DNA from: Boswellia sacra
Lineage: Eukaryota; Streptophyta; Magnoliopsida; Sapindales; Burseraceae
DNA: 64,000 nucleotides
Direction of reading: 5' to 3'
Assembly (NCBI GenBank): GCA_013180625.2
Contig: SNVD02014651.1
Coordinates: 620,001 to 684,000 of the forward strand
Of the stretch, positions 20,431 to 32,654 are shown piece after piece. Numbering within the stretch: position 1 is the first letter of the stretch; each line of letters begins with the position of its first letter. The translations under genes and the position numbers were made by a program. The notes beneath the pieces were generated by a model. The model searched no databases, had not been told where the DNA came from, and saw only the letters and a program-made list of their open reading frames with translations.

Positions 20431-21559
20431 CCTACTGAACTTGCGACTTGCCCTCAAGTCTCTAACAAATGAAATGAACAACTATATCATCATAGCTTCC
20501 CAAGTTGAATCCTTCAGTGGTTTGAGTGTTTCATGTTGTGGCTCCTAGGCGTCATTTGGAGGCTCAAATTTCTTATGCTCCAAAAGCGATAGTCGAAGTC
20601 TTAGACGACGATGGCCTGGATGAAAATGCTTGTCACAATTGAAACATAGTCGTTTCAAGCAATGTTCTTATTGCTCTTTTAAGCTCAATCGCTTCACCCC
20701 TTGTGATATGTTGGTAGATTTAGAAGATGAATTAGTTATACCCATTTATTTGTCGTAGGTGGTAGGGCTGATGTTTGTTGCAATTAAGATTGGCTTTGGT
20801 TAAATGTAGCTTGAAAGTAAGTTTCACGATTGATGGAGTTGGCCATTGTTTGGAAGGTTTCCTTTTGTTAACGGGCTATAGCAGAAGTTTGGGTTAGAGT
20901 GTGTAGACTTGAGAGCTTTACCCCACTGCTTATCATATCTTGAAGTCCTGAAATAAAACATCTGATCAAAAAAACTTCAAGCAACAACATACAACGATTT
21001 GCTAATTTTTCAAACTTGGCTTGATTTTCGAGGATGTAGCTCTTTGTTGTAGTTTAGAGAGAGCACCCTTTGGATCGACATCTTCAAGTGAGCCAAATCG
21101 CGAGCATAAAGCTTTACAAAATGCACTCCGAAACTGGGAATGCCACCAGTTTTAGCAAACTATTGATACCCAGGATTGACCTCTCCAAGCAAATGAGCTA
21201 TTGCAATTTCTACCATATTTTCCTTTGGTACATGGTTAAGATTTTGGAATCGTTGGCACAAAAAATCCACCCTTCCAGGTCAATTCCATCAAAAGTCAAA
21301 AAATCTATTCATGTTGGCCGACCTTGATGCCCCACAAATGTAGATGGGTAAAAGCGTGGTGGATTAGGAGGGGGTGGTGGTGTTGGAAATATGGTAGAGT
21401 CGTAGAGAGGCTATTTTGGATGCTTAGAACTGCATCAGCTAGTTGAACTGCATCAGCACTAAGGTGGGCTAAATCTTTTCGGTTGGAAGCTAGTTCATCT
21501 TTGACTTCACTAGAATTGCTAGCTGTTTTTTCAAACCCAGGAAGAGGTGGGATTGCCAT
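20430..21559 (-). pseudogene. Ty3/gypsy gag relic
   Basis: On the minus strand an ATG at 21559 opens MAIPPLPGFEKTASNSSEVK. The next piece is interrupted but typical of retrotransposon gag (IDFLTFDGIDLEGWIFCAND at about 21240-21300). Near 20640 the frame shows a knuckle-like RLCFNCDKHFHPGHRR, as in chromovirus-type gag. Many stops and frameshifts are present and no pol is found before the left LTR copy, so this is a heavily deleted element. Confidence 0.65.
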
Positions 21560-21769
21560 ACTTTGATGTTAGAATGATAAGAACCAAACTTTAACTTCAA
21601 TAACTAAATTAACTCTTCAAGCCTAGAACCAATCTAATTGTTAGATGTTCTTTTCTGCCTACCTAAAGGTAAGTCTTTTACACAAGTACAATGTCCAATA
21701 ACTAAAAAATTGTAACAATCACTATAATGGAAAAGTAGCATGGTGATTAATAACTGATATCTTAGTGGA

Positions 21770-21922
21770 GGGTCTGACTATAGTCCACATGCTGTACCAT
21801 ACAACAAGTGCCTTTTATTGTAAACTTTGAAGCAAAAGTTGTAATTACAACTTTTGCTCCAAAGCAAATAAGGCAAAAAGGCACTTACTGTATGGTACAA
21901 CAGGTGGACGGTAGCAATTCCC
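21770..21922. mobile_element. 153-bp palindromic MITE with 9-bp target duplication (Mutator type)
   Basis: The flanking duplication CTTAGTGGA (21761-21769 and 21923-21931) is 9 bp, as for Mutator-like transposition. The element is almost a perfect hairpin: both ends carry GGG, GTCCAC and TGTACCATACA, and the centre AAAAGTTGTAATTACAACTTTT is self-complementary. Confidence 0.9.
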
Positions 21923-21968
21923 CTTAGTGGAGGAAAATTGTGGAAGAGTGTTGGCTCTGAGTCGTGTC

Positions 21969-23597
21969 AAGGGCGGCTTTAGCACAAGTGGTCGCCTAAG
22001 GCCCCATATTTAGGAAGGCTCAAATTTTGGGCATGTATTTATTAATACTTTGTAAACTTTAGGTACAAACTTTGTATAAAGACTTTGTAAGTGTAGCATT
22101 ATTCTTAATAATTATTTTAAGATTTCATTTCCTTTTTAGGTTACGTACTGTAGGAAGCTAATTTTTAGGCATCTTCCTGTTATTACTCCCATTCATAATT
22201 ATCCAAAAAGTAAGATTTGTTATATTATACAAATTCTATATTTGATAATGTTTACCTTAAAAATAACTTTTTTTTAAAATAAAAATTTCATATTTGATAA
22301 GTTTTACATTATAATAAATGGTTTTAACGGTCATTTTCTCTATTTTGCTAATCTTTCCAACTTCCAATAAAAAAATAAATCCTTTTCCTTTCCAAAAAAG
22401 AAAATAGTCTATTAAAATTATTAATGTTAGAACTTACTTTTGGTATTCCTTTAAACTCTAGAAAAACCTCAAAACCAATAGACATTGAATCAACAATAAT
22501 CTCAACTAAAAAAATCTTGCTCTCTTCTCTATAAAGAAAATTGAGAAGAAAATTCTTCATCATCTGCTCATTTCTTACTTTTAGTATTATACAAAGGAAT
22601 ATTCAACTAGTCAACTAGTCAACTTTCTAGGTGCTGTTTTTCTAATTATTCTATTTTAAATTATTATTGTTCTTTTTTTTTTACAAATTTAATATATTTT
22701 TGATTTTTTTATTGATGATATATGGCTTGTTTAATCTAAAAAAAATTATGTTTGTTTATTTGTTTGTTATTTAGAATTGAAAAACATGTCAACCAAAAAA
22801 TATGCATCGTGATATGAAAAACTACAAAAAAAGGACGATAATTGAAAAACTAGTTCAATCTAAAAAACGAGCTCTTGATAAATTTGTCGCAAGTAGTAAA
22901 AGAGATATAGATTTAAGTGAAGAATTAGTTATTGATCAAACATATACAAACGAATTAAAAATGATGAAGTAGTGAATGAAAAAAAAAAGGGTCATTGAAG
23001 ATGATATCAATAAAAATTGTGAAATTACAATCTTAGCAAAAGAGCGTCAGAAAAATGTAAAAGAAAATGAATCTAGTGACAAAGTTGATGTAATAAATTT
23101 ATTTGTTCCGAATAATATTTATGATCTATAAAGATGGGAAAATATAGATACAAAGTTAAGAGATGTTTTAGTAGAAAAAGGCCCAATTAAAGATAATGAT
23201 ATAACTTTCTCAAAAGATGAAAATTCTAGGCATTTCTCTACTGCATTTTATGGATTTGGCTGATGAAGGTTTAGAGAATCTTGGAGAAGTGGAATTTGCG
23301 GAAGCCAATGCTATGAAGTTTGTGATTTAAATAGCATAAATGTTGAGCTTATGTCTTTGATAATTGAATCGGATTCAACAAACATGATGAACTTAGTTAA
23401 TGTTCTCTTGAAAATAAAATAAATGTCTATTTTACTTTTTTTTTTAATTTTCTTGATTATTGTTGAAATTTAAGATATGATTAAAGATAACTGAATTTTG
23501 AGCTATTTTATGTTCCACGAAGAGTTGATGTCGAATATAAGAAGGCCTAAAAATAAGAAGTTTGCCTAAGGCTTGGAATCCCATAGAGTCGGCCTGT
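21969..23597 (+). mobile_element. hAT element with decayed TTF-type transposase
   Basis: The ends AAGGGCGGCTTTAG (21969) and, on the opposite strand, ACAGGCCGACTCTA (23597) are hAT-like. Flanks GTCGTGTC (21961-21968) and GTGGTGTC (23598-23605) are an 8-bp duplication with one change. Inside is a broken plus-strand transposase fragment. Confidence 0.8.
22785..23420 (+). pseudogene. hAT transposase fragment (TTF-type zinc-finger / ZMYM1-like)
   Basis: Pieces in shifting frames match the N-terminal region of plant hAT proteins often annotated as zinc finger MYM-type 1-like: a Lys-rich start, RALDKFVASSKRDIDLSEEL at about 22870-22930, then the conserved tract RWENIDTKLRDVLVEKGPIK with SRHFST at about 23130-23250. 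The catalytic core is missing and stops are frequent. Confidence 0.75.
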
Positions 23598-23909
23598 GTG
23601 GTGTCATGACTAGGTGGTTACAAGGAAGTAGAGTAAACTTAAGGTTTTGTATAGAATTTCTAGGCTTGGATGTTTGGATTTTGATTTTGTTGGTTTGGGA
23701 TTTGCTGTGATTTGAATTATGATTTTGAATATAAGTAATGTTTAATTTAATTTTTAACCATGGTTATAAATTGATGTATCGGGTTAATTGAATGTGATTA
23801 CCACCACATTACCCTTACTCTTATCAAATCTAAAGGTCATTGGTCGAAGGTAAGAGGCATTTTGGGTATTCGACAACACGGGGGCATCAAAGATTCCGCC
23901 AAACCCTAG

Positions 23910-24634
23910 GGGCATGTTTGGTACGTGATATTGTATAGTATAGTATAGTATTATATTATATAGCATAGCATTGTATAGTATTAAAAATAATGTTATGTCA
24001 AAATTACATGGTGTTTGGTATACTCATGTATTGTATTAATTTGTACAAAAAAGTAAGAATTTTTTTTCCAAAAAATATATGCAAAGTATAAATATATTTT
24101 TAGTTTATTTATAAAATTAGTTATTTAGTAATTTATTGAACAGTTGTTAATTGTTGAAAAAATTACTTGGGGTCCAATGCCCCCACTGGATCTATTAGAC
24201 AATTTGAGTTTATGATAGCATATTAGGTGCTAATTAGTTTTAGGGAGGCAGTGGATCTTTAGTGTCACCTAGTGGGGGCGGTGACTCCCTTCATTCCTTC
24301 TTTATTTTTAGAAAATAAATTTTAAAATAAATTTTATTTTATAATTTATCTATTAAATATATCTTTATTTATTTAAAAATTTAAAAAATTAGAGGGTATT
24401 GTTGGATATATATAATTTTATAAGGATAATTTTGACCTTTTTTTGTTAGTGCTATACAATGTAATGCTAATGTCATGTATTAGCTTTACATAATTTAATA
24501 CAATGTTGATGCATATAAGGGTTGTACTTTGTATTAATTAATGCTATACTAAATTAGCACCAAACATATGTATTATACTATTTAATACAGTGTAATAAAA
24601 TAATACTATACAGTGTCGCACACTAAACATGCCC
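23910..24634. mobile_element. 725-bp fold-back element with 3-bp target duplication
   Basis: Flanking TAG (23907-23909 and 24635-24637) and inverted ends GGGCATGTTTGGTACGTG / GGGCATGTTTAGTGTGCG, followed on both sides by 'tgtatagtat' repeats. No coding capacity. A 3-bp duplication fits PIF/Harbinger- or CACTA-related MITEs; the family is not certain. Confidence 0.8.
24165..24295. repeat. Possible MITE nested in the 725-bp element
   Basis: Inverted ends GGGGTCC..TGCCCCCACTGG (24169) and, on the opposite strand, GGGAGTC..CGCCCCCACTAGG (24291). It is about 125 bp long and GC-richer than its surroundings. No clean target duplication. Confidence 0.45.
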
Positions 24635-24639
24635 TAGGT

Positions 24640-25460
24640 GGCCAGTGGAATAAAAACCCCAAAAAAACACCTGATCTCTCCCCTTCCATCGCCTCTCTTT
24701 GATTACCTGAGAGCTGCTGCGTCCACCTCCATCACCTCTACCACTCGTACACTCCTATAATCCTTCGTCTACACCAGCTCCACCACCCCAATCGCCTCCT
24801 CCTCCTCTCCCTTTTGAATCAGGTTTCTTCTCCAATCACTGCCCTCCTCTCTCTCTCTGTCTCTTTGACCTTCACTCTTTTCTAACAACTCTCGAAACAA
24901 TTTTGATCTACCTGACAATCTCCTCTTCTCTAAACCTTTTGATCGTCCCCAAAGGCCGAAAGGTGTCGTTCTTGTCAATTTTTTCTTCAATTATTTGATT
25001 CATTTATGTTTAATGTGGGTGGGCTTGTGATTTACTAATCCGCACTCGTTTCCCTTAAGTTTTTTTTAAATGAAATATTAACTATATTAATTTTTTAAAT
25101 AAATTTTTAACTGATTGCTTATATTTTGAATTTTTAGTGTTTGATTTTGAGAAGATTTGGGGAAATCGACGGCATATTGTATGCGACATTGAATGGGTTG
25201 TTTTTCTTGGTCGAAGAGAGGAGTTTAGTTTTGGATTTTATTAGAGTTTTGCATTTATTTTGGGTTTCATTGTTAGTGGTGTGGTTGTAGGAAGTGTTGG
25301 TGGGTTTTGGGTTCTAGATTTCGTTGGATTAATTTGCTGCTAATCAATGGTTGATAGCGCATCAATGGAGGTGTTGGTCTGGATTTACTGTGTTTTGAAG
25401 CTAATTGAAAAGTCATAATTATCCTTACGTTGTCATTCGTTTTTAACGGTTTTGGTAATC
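24640..25460. other. Promoter/5'-UTR-like DNA without an identified gene
   Basis: CT-rich stretch (24680-24900) with CTCTCTCTCTGTCTC runs resembling a plant 5' leader, a GT-type donor possible near 24821, then intron-like T-rich DNA. No coding exon could be recognised. It may be the stub of a lost gene. Confidence 0.3.
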
Positions 25461-25467
25461 GTGGTGA

Positions 25468-25900
25468 AAATAATGGCTCTGTTCTTTCTTGTTTCCTAAA
25501 AACTGTTTTCCTAAATAATTATCCTTACAAAACGTGTTCTTTTCTGTTTTTGTAATATGTTTTCACAAAACATTGTTTTTAACATTTTCGGAGTTCAAAT
25601 TCATCCCTCCCTAACTCTTCTCTCTCTGTTTTCATCTTCTATTTTCTTATTCTCTCTCTATTTTATATCAATAATTCATTTCCAAACACATATCTTGTTT
25701 TTATTTTCAAAATTTTAGCTCAAGAATTCATTTCCAAACACATATTCTTAAAACCATTTTCAAATTTGCATTTTACGAATTCATTTTCAAACGCATATCC
25801 GTTACTTAAAATACATTCTCTAAATCATAGAAATTCATTTTCCAAATCATTTTGAAAACAAAAACACATGAAACAAACAAGAACACACCAAATGATTTTT
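25468..25900. repeat. Possible hAT-like MITE with weak inverted ends
   Basis: GGCTCTGTTCTTTCTTGTTTC at the left and GGTGTGTTCTTGTTTGTTTC on the opposite strand at the right, with internal AT-rich, self-similar blocks (CATTTCCAAACACATAT repeated). Target duplication not convincing. Confidence 0.4.
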
Positions 25901-27387
25901 TGAAAACATATGGATAGTCAACAAAAAAATTGATAATCTTCCTTCGGATGATATTTAAAAAAATAAAAACAAAAAGTTGATGGGTGATATTCATCCTCCT
26001 ACCAATTTGAAACAGAATGCTAATACTAGATGTAACCTAAATAAACATTATCACGTATTCTACATTTCATCTGGGGAGGCCACAAACTTATAACACAAGT
26101 GGACTAATTAAAAATTATTTGAATGTCTTATGGACAGATAGGCTCATATCTAGCCTTTTAACTGAATAGCTATTTAACCCCTACGCACCCTCATCGATGG
26201 TAGCATCTATAGTAACATTATATGTTAAAAATCAATTTCATGGAGATTCCTAAATCAAGACTAATACACATGAGCAAGCCTTATTGAATTTTTACTTTAT
26301 CATTTTGTCCTTTTAGCTCTTATATCTTAATTGTATCAATCATTATTATATGACACTTGTATTCTTGATAGAATCTTAGACTTCTCTTTTGAAGTCGGCT
26401 TAGCGATGGGATCCCATATCGAAGTTATAAATCATAGGAATTATGGTAGGAATGGAGATCTCCTCCCTAATAGGGATAGTGAACCTCGGCTGGTCAGGCA
26501 ATCACTAATTTTTTAATCTACAACACAAGACATCCATAGTTAAATCAAGGGATCATCACTCAATACCCTTGATGTTTCATAAAACCATAATCAATTTTTT
26601 TTAAAATATCAAAAATACCCTTGCTGGTAGAGCGGGACTTAAAAGTAAAGGATACAAGGGAACTTTGGTAAAGGGTTGGACTACCATTGAAAAGATAAAG
26701 AGGCTAATAACAACAAACCCCTAAGGTTTTTGTAAAATGGCCATAAGCCGTTGTTAATATAGGGTTTGTGTAATAGAAACCAATCCTTAGTTATGTTGGC
26801 TTATTAGTTACAGAAATATGCGCGCCAAGGAAGAAACCTAAGCACACTATTTGGTTGAAATTGGAGTAGTTCTGTTTCCAACAAATTGGGTTCTTATGTT
26901 TCGAAGATTTTTGCTGCAAATTGAAAAAGGCCAAAAAGCTGCCTTCTAGTTTGGGTGTGTTCTTGGAACGAAGAAAAGTCAGGAAACCGACACGAGGCGT
27001 CATGATATATGCGTACAACTGGTATGAGGGGCTATCATTGGTCAATATTCTCCTGTATTATTTAGACCAAATATTCTCTAACAATGCCATTTCCATTCTG
27101 CTATAAAATCCAAGCAAAAACAAGACATTGTTTTTTTTTTGTAGTAATGGTTGTAGGCCCGTGTTGCAGAAAAAGGGTAGCTCAAGAGTGCATTTTACTC
27201 CAAAAACCATTGGACTTTCACTTGTGAGTCAAAATTACCACTTCAGATAAGAGATAATGGGAGAAAGAATAAACAAATTAAAAAAAAAAACCAGGAGGAT
27301 TTCTTCCTTCCAATTTCAGTTCAATTATCTGCAATTTTCTCTTTTTTAATTATTGTCCATAATTCATTTCTTTCTTTAAGAAAACCA
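25901..27387. other. Intergenic DNA upstream of the resistance-gene relic
   Basis: No gene is seen. Some mixed-composition sequence (26760-27050) could be promoter of the following NBS-LRR copy, but I see no decisive element. Confidence 0.4.
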
Positions 27388-30300
27388 TGTCAATCGTTTG
27401 AGAGGCCATTCTCAGTGCCTCCATCGAGTTCCTGTTCAAAAAGCTGACTTCACCTGAGCTGCTGCAGTTTGCACGCCAAGAGCAAATCCAGGCTGATCCC
27501 AAGAAGTGGGAGAGAATATTGTTGGGGATTCATGCTGTGCTTGAGGATGCAGAGGAGAAACAGAAGACAAAAGGGTCTGTGAAAATATAGCTTGGTGAGC
27601 TTAGGAACTTGGCTTATGACGTCAAAGACATATTAGATGAGTTTGCTACTGAATCTTTGCGGAGAATGTTGTTGCTTGAATCTGAAGCCCAAGCCAACAC
27701 AAGTATGGTGTGCAAACTCGTTCCTACATGCTTTACCAATTTGATTCCATAGTCCCTTAAGTTCAATTCAACGATGAGGTCCAAGATAAAGGAGATCACT
27801 GTTAGATTGCGAGATGTTGCAATAGAGAAAATCAACCTGGATTTGAGGTAGAGAATTCAGGGGGAGATCATCCGCCAAAGTCATAGATACATTAACTGCA
27901 ACCTCTTTGGTCAATGGAGATGGTGTGTATGGACGGGAAAAAGATAAGGACGAGATAATTGAATTGTTGCTGCTAGTTGAGCATTTGGGTGATGGAGTTT
28001 GTGTTTTCCTGTTACAGGCATGGGAGGGGTGAGTAAGACAACTCTTGCTCAACTTGTTTACAATGATGTTAGAGTGCAAGATCACTTTGATATTAAAGTT
28101 TGGGTTCTATTTCTATTGATTTTGATGTTATCAGGGTAAGAAAAACTATTCTCCAATCCCTTTCTGATGATTTTGTAGATGATAGGGATCTAAATTTGCT
28201 TCAAGTCAAATTGAAGGAGATGCTGTTTAGAAAGAAATTTTTTATTGTTTTAGATGATATTTGGAATGAGAAGTATGATGATTGGACTGTTTTATGCCAT
28301 CCATTCGAATCAGCCTATCTAGGAAGTAAGATTGTTTTAACAACTCGCAATCAAGGTGTTTCAGCAATGGCGGGCACTCTTGGAGCATACCCATTAAAGG
28401 AGTTGTCAAATGATGATTGCTTATGTGTGTTTACTCCACACTCATTGGGGAAAAAAGATTTTACTGAACATCAAGACTTGAAGGAAATTGGTGCATAGAT
28501 AGTAAAAAGGTGTAATGGCTTGCCTTTTGCAGCAAAAACCCTTGGTGGCCTCTTGCATGGCAAATATGATCCTAATGACTGGGAAGATGTGCTGAATAAC
28601 AAATTATGGAATTTACCAGAAGAAAGAAGTAGCATTTTACCAGCCCTTAGATTAAGCTATCATTATCTTCCTAAACATTTGAAACTATGCTTCACATATT
28701 GTTCGATATTCCCAAAACATTATGCTTCTCGCGAAGAGGAGATAATTTTGTTATGGATGGCTGAAGGTTTCTTAGAACATGAAATTAGTGGAAAGCACAT
28801 GGAAGATTTGGGTCACAAGTACTTTCAAGATCTACAATCAAGGTAGTTTTTCCAACATTCAGTTATAGGTATGTCTTGATTTGAGATGCATGACCTCATC
28901 CACGATCTTGCTCATTGGGCAACAGCGAAAATAAGTTTGAGGATAGAGAAAATGCCAGACGTTGATAAGGGATGGAAACTCTCTGAAAATCTTTGCCATT
29001 TATCTTTCATTGGTACAGGGTATGATCGTGTCAAAAGGTTTAAGGCATTGTATGACATCAAACATTTACGAACTTTCTTGCCACTAATGGTGTTTGATCC
29101 AGGTTGCTCTTCTTTGACTTCTGATGTTCTTTACCATTTGTTTTCAAAACTAAAATGCCCAAGACTTCTATCTTTACATGGACGATGCATCTCAAGGTTA
29201 CGGAATGAAATTCGAGATTTGAAACATTTAAGGTACCTTGACTTTTCTTATACTCGCATCACAACCTTACCTGAGACAATAAGTTTTCTTTACAATTTAC
29301 AGTCATTTATATTAAAAAGATGTCGTTCTCTAAAGAAATTGTGTGCAGACATAGGGAACCTGATCAACTTGCATCATCTTAATATTTTTCATGTGGATTC
29401 ATTGGACGGAATGCCTCTGAGATTTGGTAAATTAACTTCTCTCTGAATGCTTTCTGATTTTGTTGTGGGCAATGGCTTAGGAGAGTTGAACTCCTCAACG
29501 CATCTTCGAAAAATGCTTAGCATTTCAAGGCTGGAGAATGTAAATGATTTTAGGGATGCCAAGAAGGCTGATTTAAACGGCAATAATAATCTTGATGTGA
29601 TATTCCTAGAATAGATTAGTACTAATATTCAGAATTTGAGAAGAGCAGAAATTGAAACAGAGGTGCTTAACATGCTAAAGCCTCCTAAAGAGGTGAAAGA
29701 ACTCAGTATAAGGAGCTATGGTGGTACCAAACTTCCTATTTGGTTATGAGATTTCTCATTCTCAAAATTGGTGTTCCTAAAATTTAATATTGTAGCATGT
29801 GTACTTCATTGCCACCAGTGGAGCAACTACCCTCACTCAGGTACCTTGTTATCAAAGGAATGGCCAGAGTAAAGAGAGTGGAGTCAGAGTTTTATGGAAG
29901 GGGATGCTCAGAGTATTTTCCATCACTAGAGACTTTGTCTTTCAAGGATATGGCAGAATGGGAAGATTGGATTCCTTATGGACCCGGTCTAGAAACTGAA
30001 GGTTTCTTTCACCTGAGAGAACTTACCCTTGTGAAATGTTCTAAACTGGTAGGAAGATTGCCAGAACACTTTCCTTCATTGGAAAGGCTTGTCATTAGAA
30101 GTTGTCACAAATTACTGACTTCAATTCCAAGTCTTCCAACACGCTGCAGAATAGAAATTGAGGGATGTAAAGAGATAGTTCAACGAAGTACAATTGACCT
30201 CTGTTCATTGAACTCGGTGATTCCTTCTGATATTTCAACTCATGTTTTTCTAGAGCAGTTTATGCAAAGTTAAACGGAGCAAGTAGAAAATTTAAAGATT

Positions 30301-31719
30301 GTTGGCTGTAAAAAGTTAACATCTTTATGGCACAATGGAATTCGCTTAGAGCAAACTATTAGCCCTTCTGGTGAAATGTTCATTCAGAACTGTTGTCAAC
30401 TTCTTTCCAAGGTGGCAAAGGATAAAGCAAAGCTACAGAAGCAAGGTTTGCCTTGTCGACTAAGATATCTAGAATTAAGTGATTGTGAATGCCTTGTGAA
30501 GCTACCATAAGCATTGCTGAGCATTAGTTATCTTAGAGAGATACGTCTCTCAAACTGCCCGAAATTTGTTTCCTTTCCTAAGGCTAGTCTCCCCTGCCAG
30601 CTGGGATCCCTTAGAATTGAAAGATGTAGGTGCATTGTAATCCTTACCTGAGGCATGGATGAATGATGACAATGCATCCCTTAAAAGTTTGTGTATTGGA
30701 TATTGTGATTCTTTGTTATACATTGGTGAAGTCCACCTACTGTCGAATCTAAAGTGGCTGCAGATCATATCTTGCAGTAATTTGAGGGCTTTGATTGACG
30801 ATGAGAAATTGCCAACAATGAACAAGGAAAACACCTCTCCACTTAAGTACTTGGATATTGAAGGTTGTTCATCTCTCACATCCTTGTGGTCAAAGAGTGA
30901 CTTGCCTGACACACTTGAACATATTAGAATTTCGGATTGCTCAAATCTTGCTTCTTTGTCATCCAGAGGCAAGTTTCCTAAGGCTCTTAAATACCTTCTC
31001 ATTGCTTATTGTCCAAAGCTAGATTCAATAGCAGAAAGGTTTCATAATAACACATCTCTTGAAAGTGTTACAATATGGCATTTTAACAATCTTAAAAATT
31101 TACTGGATGATTTGCACAAACTATGCCATCTTAGGACCATTTCTTGAAGTTATTGTCCGAAATTTGTTTCCTTTCCAAGAGGAAGTTTGCATTCTACAAA
31201 ATTGACAGAGATATGCATAATTGGGTGTGAGAAATTGGAGGCCCCTCTAACTTCATGCACACTCTATTCTCTCTTCAGAATTTGAGGTTTGAAAGTTGTC
31301 CAGGCATTGTATCCTTCCCTGATGATGGCTTTCCAACCAACCTTACACCTCTTAAAATTGGAGATCTTAAGATAATTGCATAAACTCATCTGCCAGACCT
31401 CATCAATGGATGATTTTCTAATGTTGTGTCATTTCCACAGGTTTCTACCTCACTAACCAGGCTAACAATTAAAAATTTTTCGGATTTGGAATGCATGCCC
31501 TTAATTGGTCAAAATCTCACTTCCTCAGAACTACTAGATCTTTCTGGTTGCCCAAAGCTCAAAAAGTTTTCAGAGAAGGGCATGCCTTGCTCCCTTTTGA
31601 AATTGTATATTTGTAAATGTCCTCTGCTAGAACAAAAATGCAGAAAGCATATAGGACAGTATTGGACCCTGTTAGCCTATATGCCTTGGATCTCCATCAA
31701 TGGCGAAGAGCTCTTTTGA
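27388..31719 (+). pseudogene. CC-NBS-LRR disease-resistance protein pseudogene (RPP13-like 1 type)
   Basis: It begins ATG at 27388 with a TGA at the fifth codon, then a recognisable coiled-coil N-terminus (EAILSASIEFLFKKLTSPEL, LAYDVKDILDEFATESLRR). NB-ARC motifs follow in order: P-loop [13 protein letters not shown] (28020-28060), kinase-2 FFIVLDDIWNE (28240-28270), RNBS-B GSKIVLTTRN (28323-28352), GLPL as CNGLPFAAKTLGG (28512-28550), RNBS-D LKLCFTYCSIFPK (28680-28718) and MHDL as EMHDLIHDLAHWA (28885-28922). LRRs run to 31719. Intact family members are about 1,200-1,400 residues sensing pathogen effectors in the cytosol. Here stops or frameshifts occur at 27400, 27589, 28496, 28844, 29444, 29612, 29747, 30271 and others, and the P-loop Gly before Lys is Ser. 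No function is expected. Confidence 0.92.
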
Positions 31720-32273
31720 GCCCCACACTCAATTTTATGATCTTTCTCTTTCGATCTGTCTATAAAGGTAAATTCATTTACGAAATTTTTGGTTATTAAG
31801 ATTTACTTTTCATGGAAACCTACTCGTTGGTGATTTTGGTTTCAGATTTTGGAGATTGCTTGGAATTAGAAGAGCCAATTAGTTAAATTCTCAAGACATG
31901 ATACATCTGGGATAGGAAATGATTATTAACTCCAGAGTTAGCTTACTATTTGACAAACAATGTTGTTAGTTTTTTATATTCTTCTTGTAAAACTGGTTAA
32001 CAATATTGTTGGTCGATTATATATAGATAGATTTGAAGCATTATATGAACTTGAACTAGTTAATTATTTATACAAGATGAGAACGAGTAGGCTGGTTGAC
32101 TTTAAAAGAGTGGACAACAAGGCCCATTCAAATCCATCTATGAAGGTAAATTAATTCATTTATGAAGTTTTTAATTATTAACTACTATTTTTCAAGGTAA
32201 GCCATTATTTAGTGTTGATTTTTGTGTTTCAGATTGGACATAGTTAGTTTTTTCAAGGAATTGTTTTCGTGTC
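31720..32273. other. 3' flank of the NBS-LRR pseudogene
   Basis: The stretch around 31840-31900 (TTTGGAGATTGCTTGGAATT...AGAAGAGCCAATTAG) is repeated at 40140-40200 after the second LRR relic, so both copies arose by duplication including the 3' flank. Confidence 0.6.
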
Positions 32274-32618
32274 TGATGGGGAATCCGTAACAAGAACAAA
32301 CTAAAATTAATCACACACTCAACAATCACTCACACTCACACACAATCAACCAACAATCTGTCTGAATACTCATTTTTTATATTAAATAATCAATGTCTAC
32401 CAAAATAATTATATCAAATAATCAATGTCTAACAAAATAACAATGAAACCCTATATTTACACTAATCAAGACATATTAGAATTTGAGTCAAATTAGGATA
32501 AGTCAAAATTCCTCTTTGAGTCAAAACCCCTAAACTGATAATTTCTCAAATTAAATAAAACCATAATTAAAATCCATAATAAAATAACCATAATAATAAA
32601 ATAAGCCATGCTATATCA
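32274..32618 (-). repeat. 3' LTR of the first Ty3/gypsy element
   Basis: 345 bp with TG...CA ends (TGATGGGGAATCCG left, GCTATATCA right on the plus strand). It is flanked inside by a purine tract on the minus strand (GTCGGGGGGAAT, 32619-32630), the polypurine primer site. Confidence 0.88.
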
Positions 32619-32654
32619 ATTCCCCCCGACTTAGAAAGACTCATCTTAGGACGA

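Larger units (their letters stand above)
21616..23650 (-). repeat. Right LTR-like repeat, split by two later insertions
   Basis: LTR sequence lies at 21616-21769, 21932-21968 and 23606-about 23640. The gaps are exactly the MULE MITE (21770-21922) and the hAT element (21969-23597). Removing both, and one copy of each target duplication, restores a repeat collinear with 20086-20430. Confidence 0.7.
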
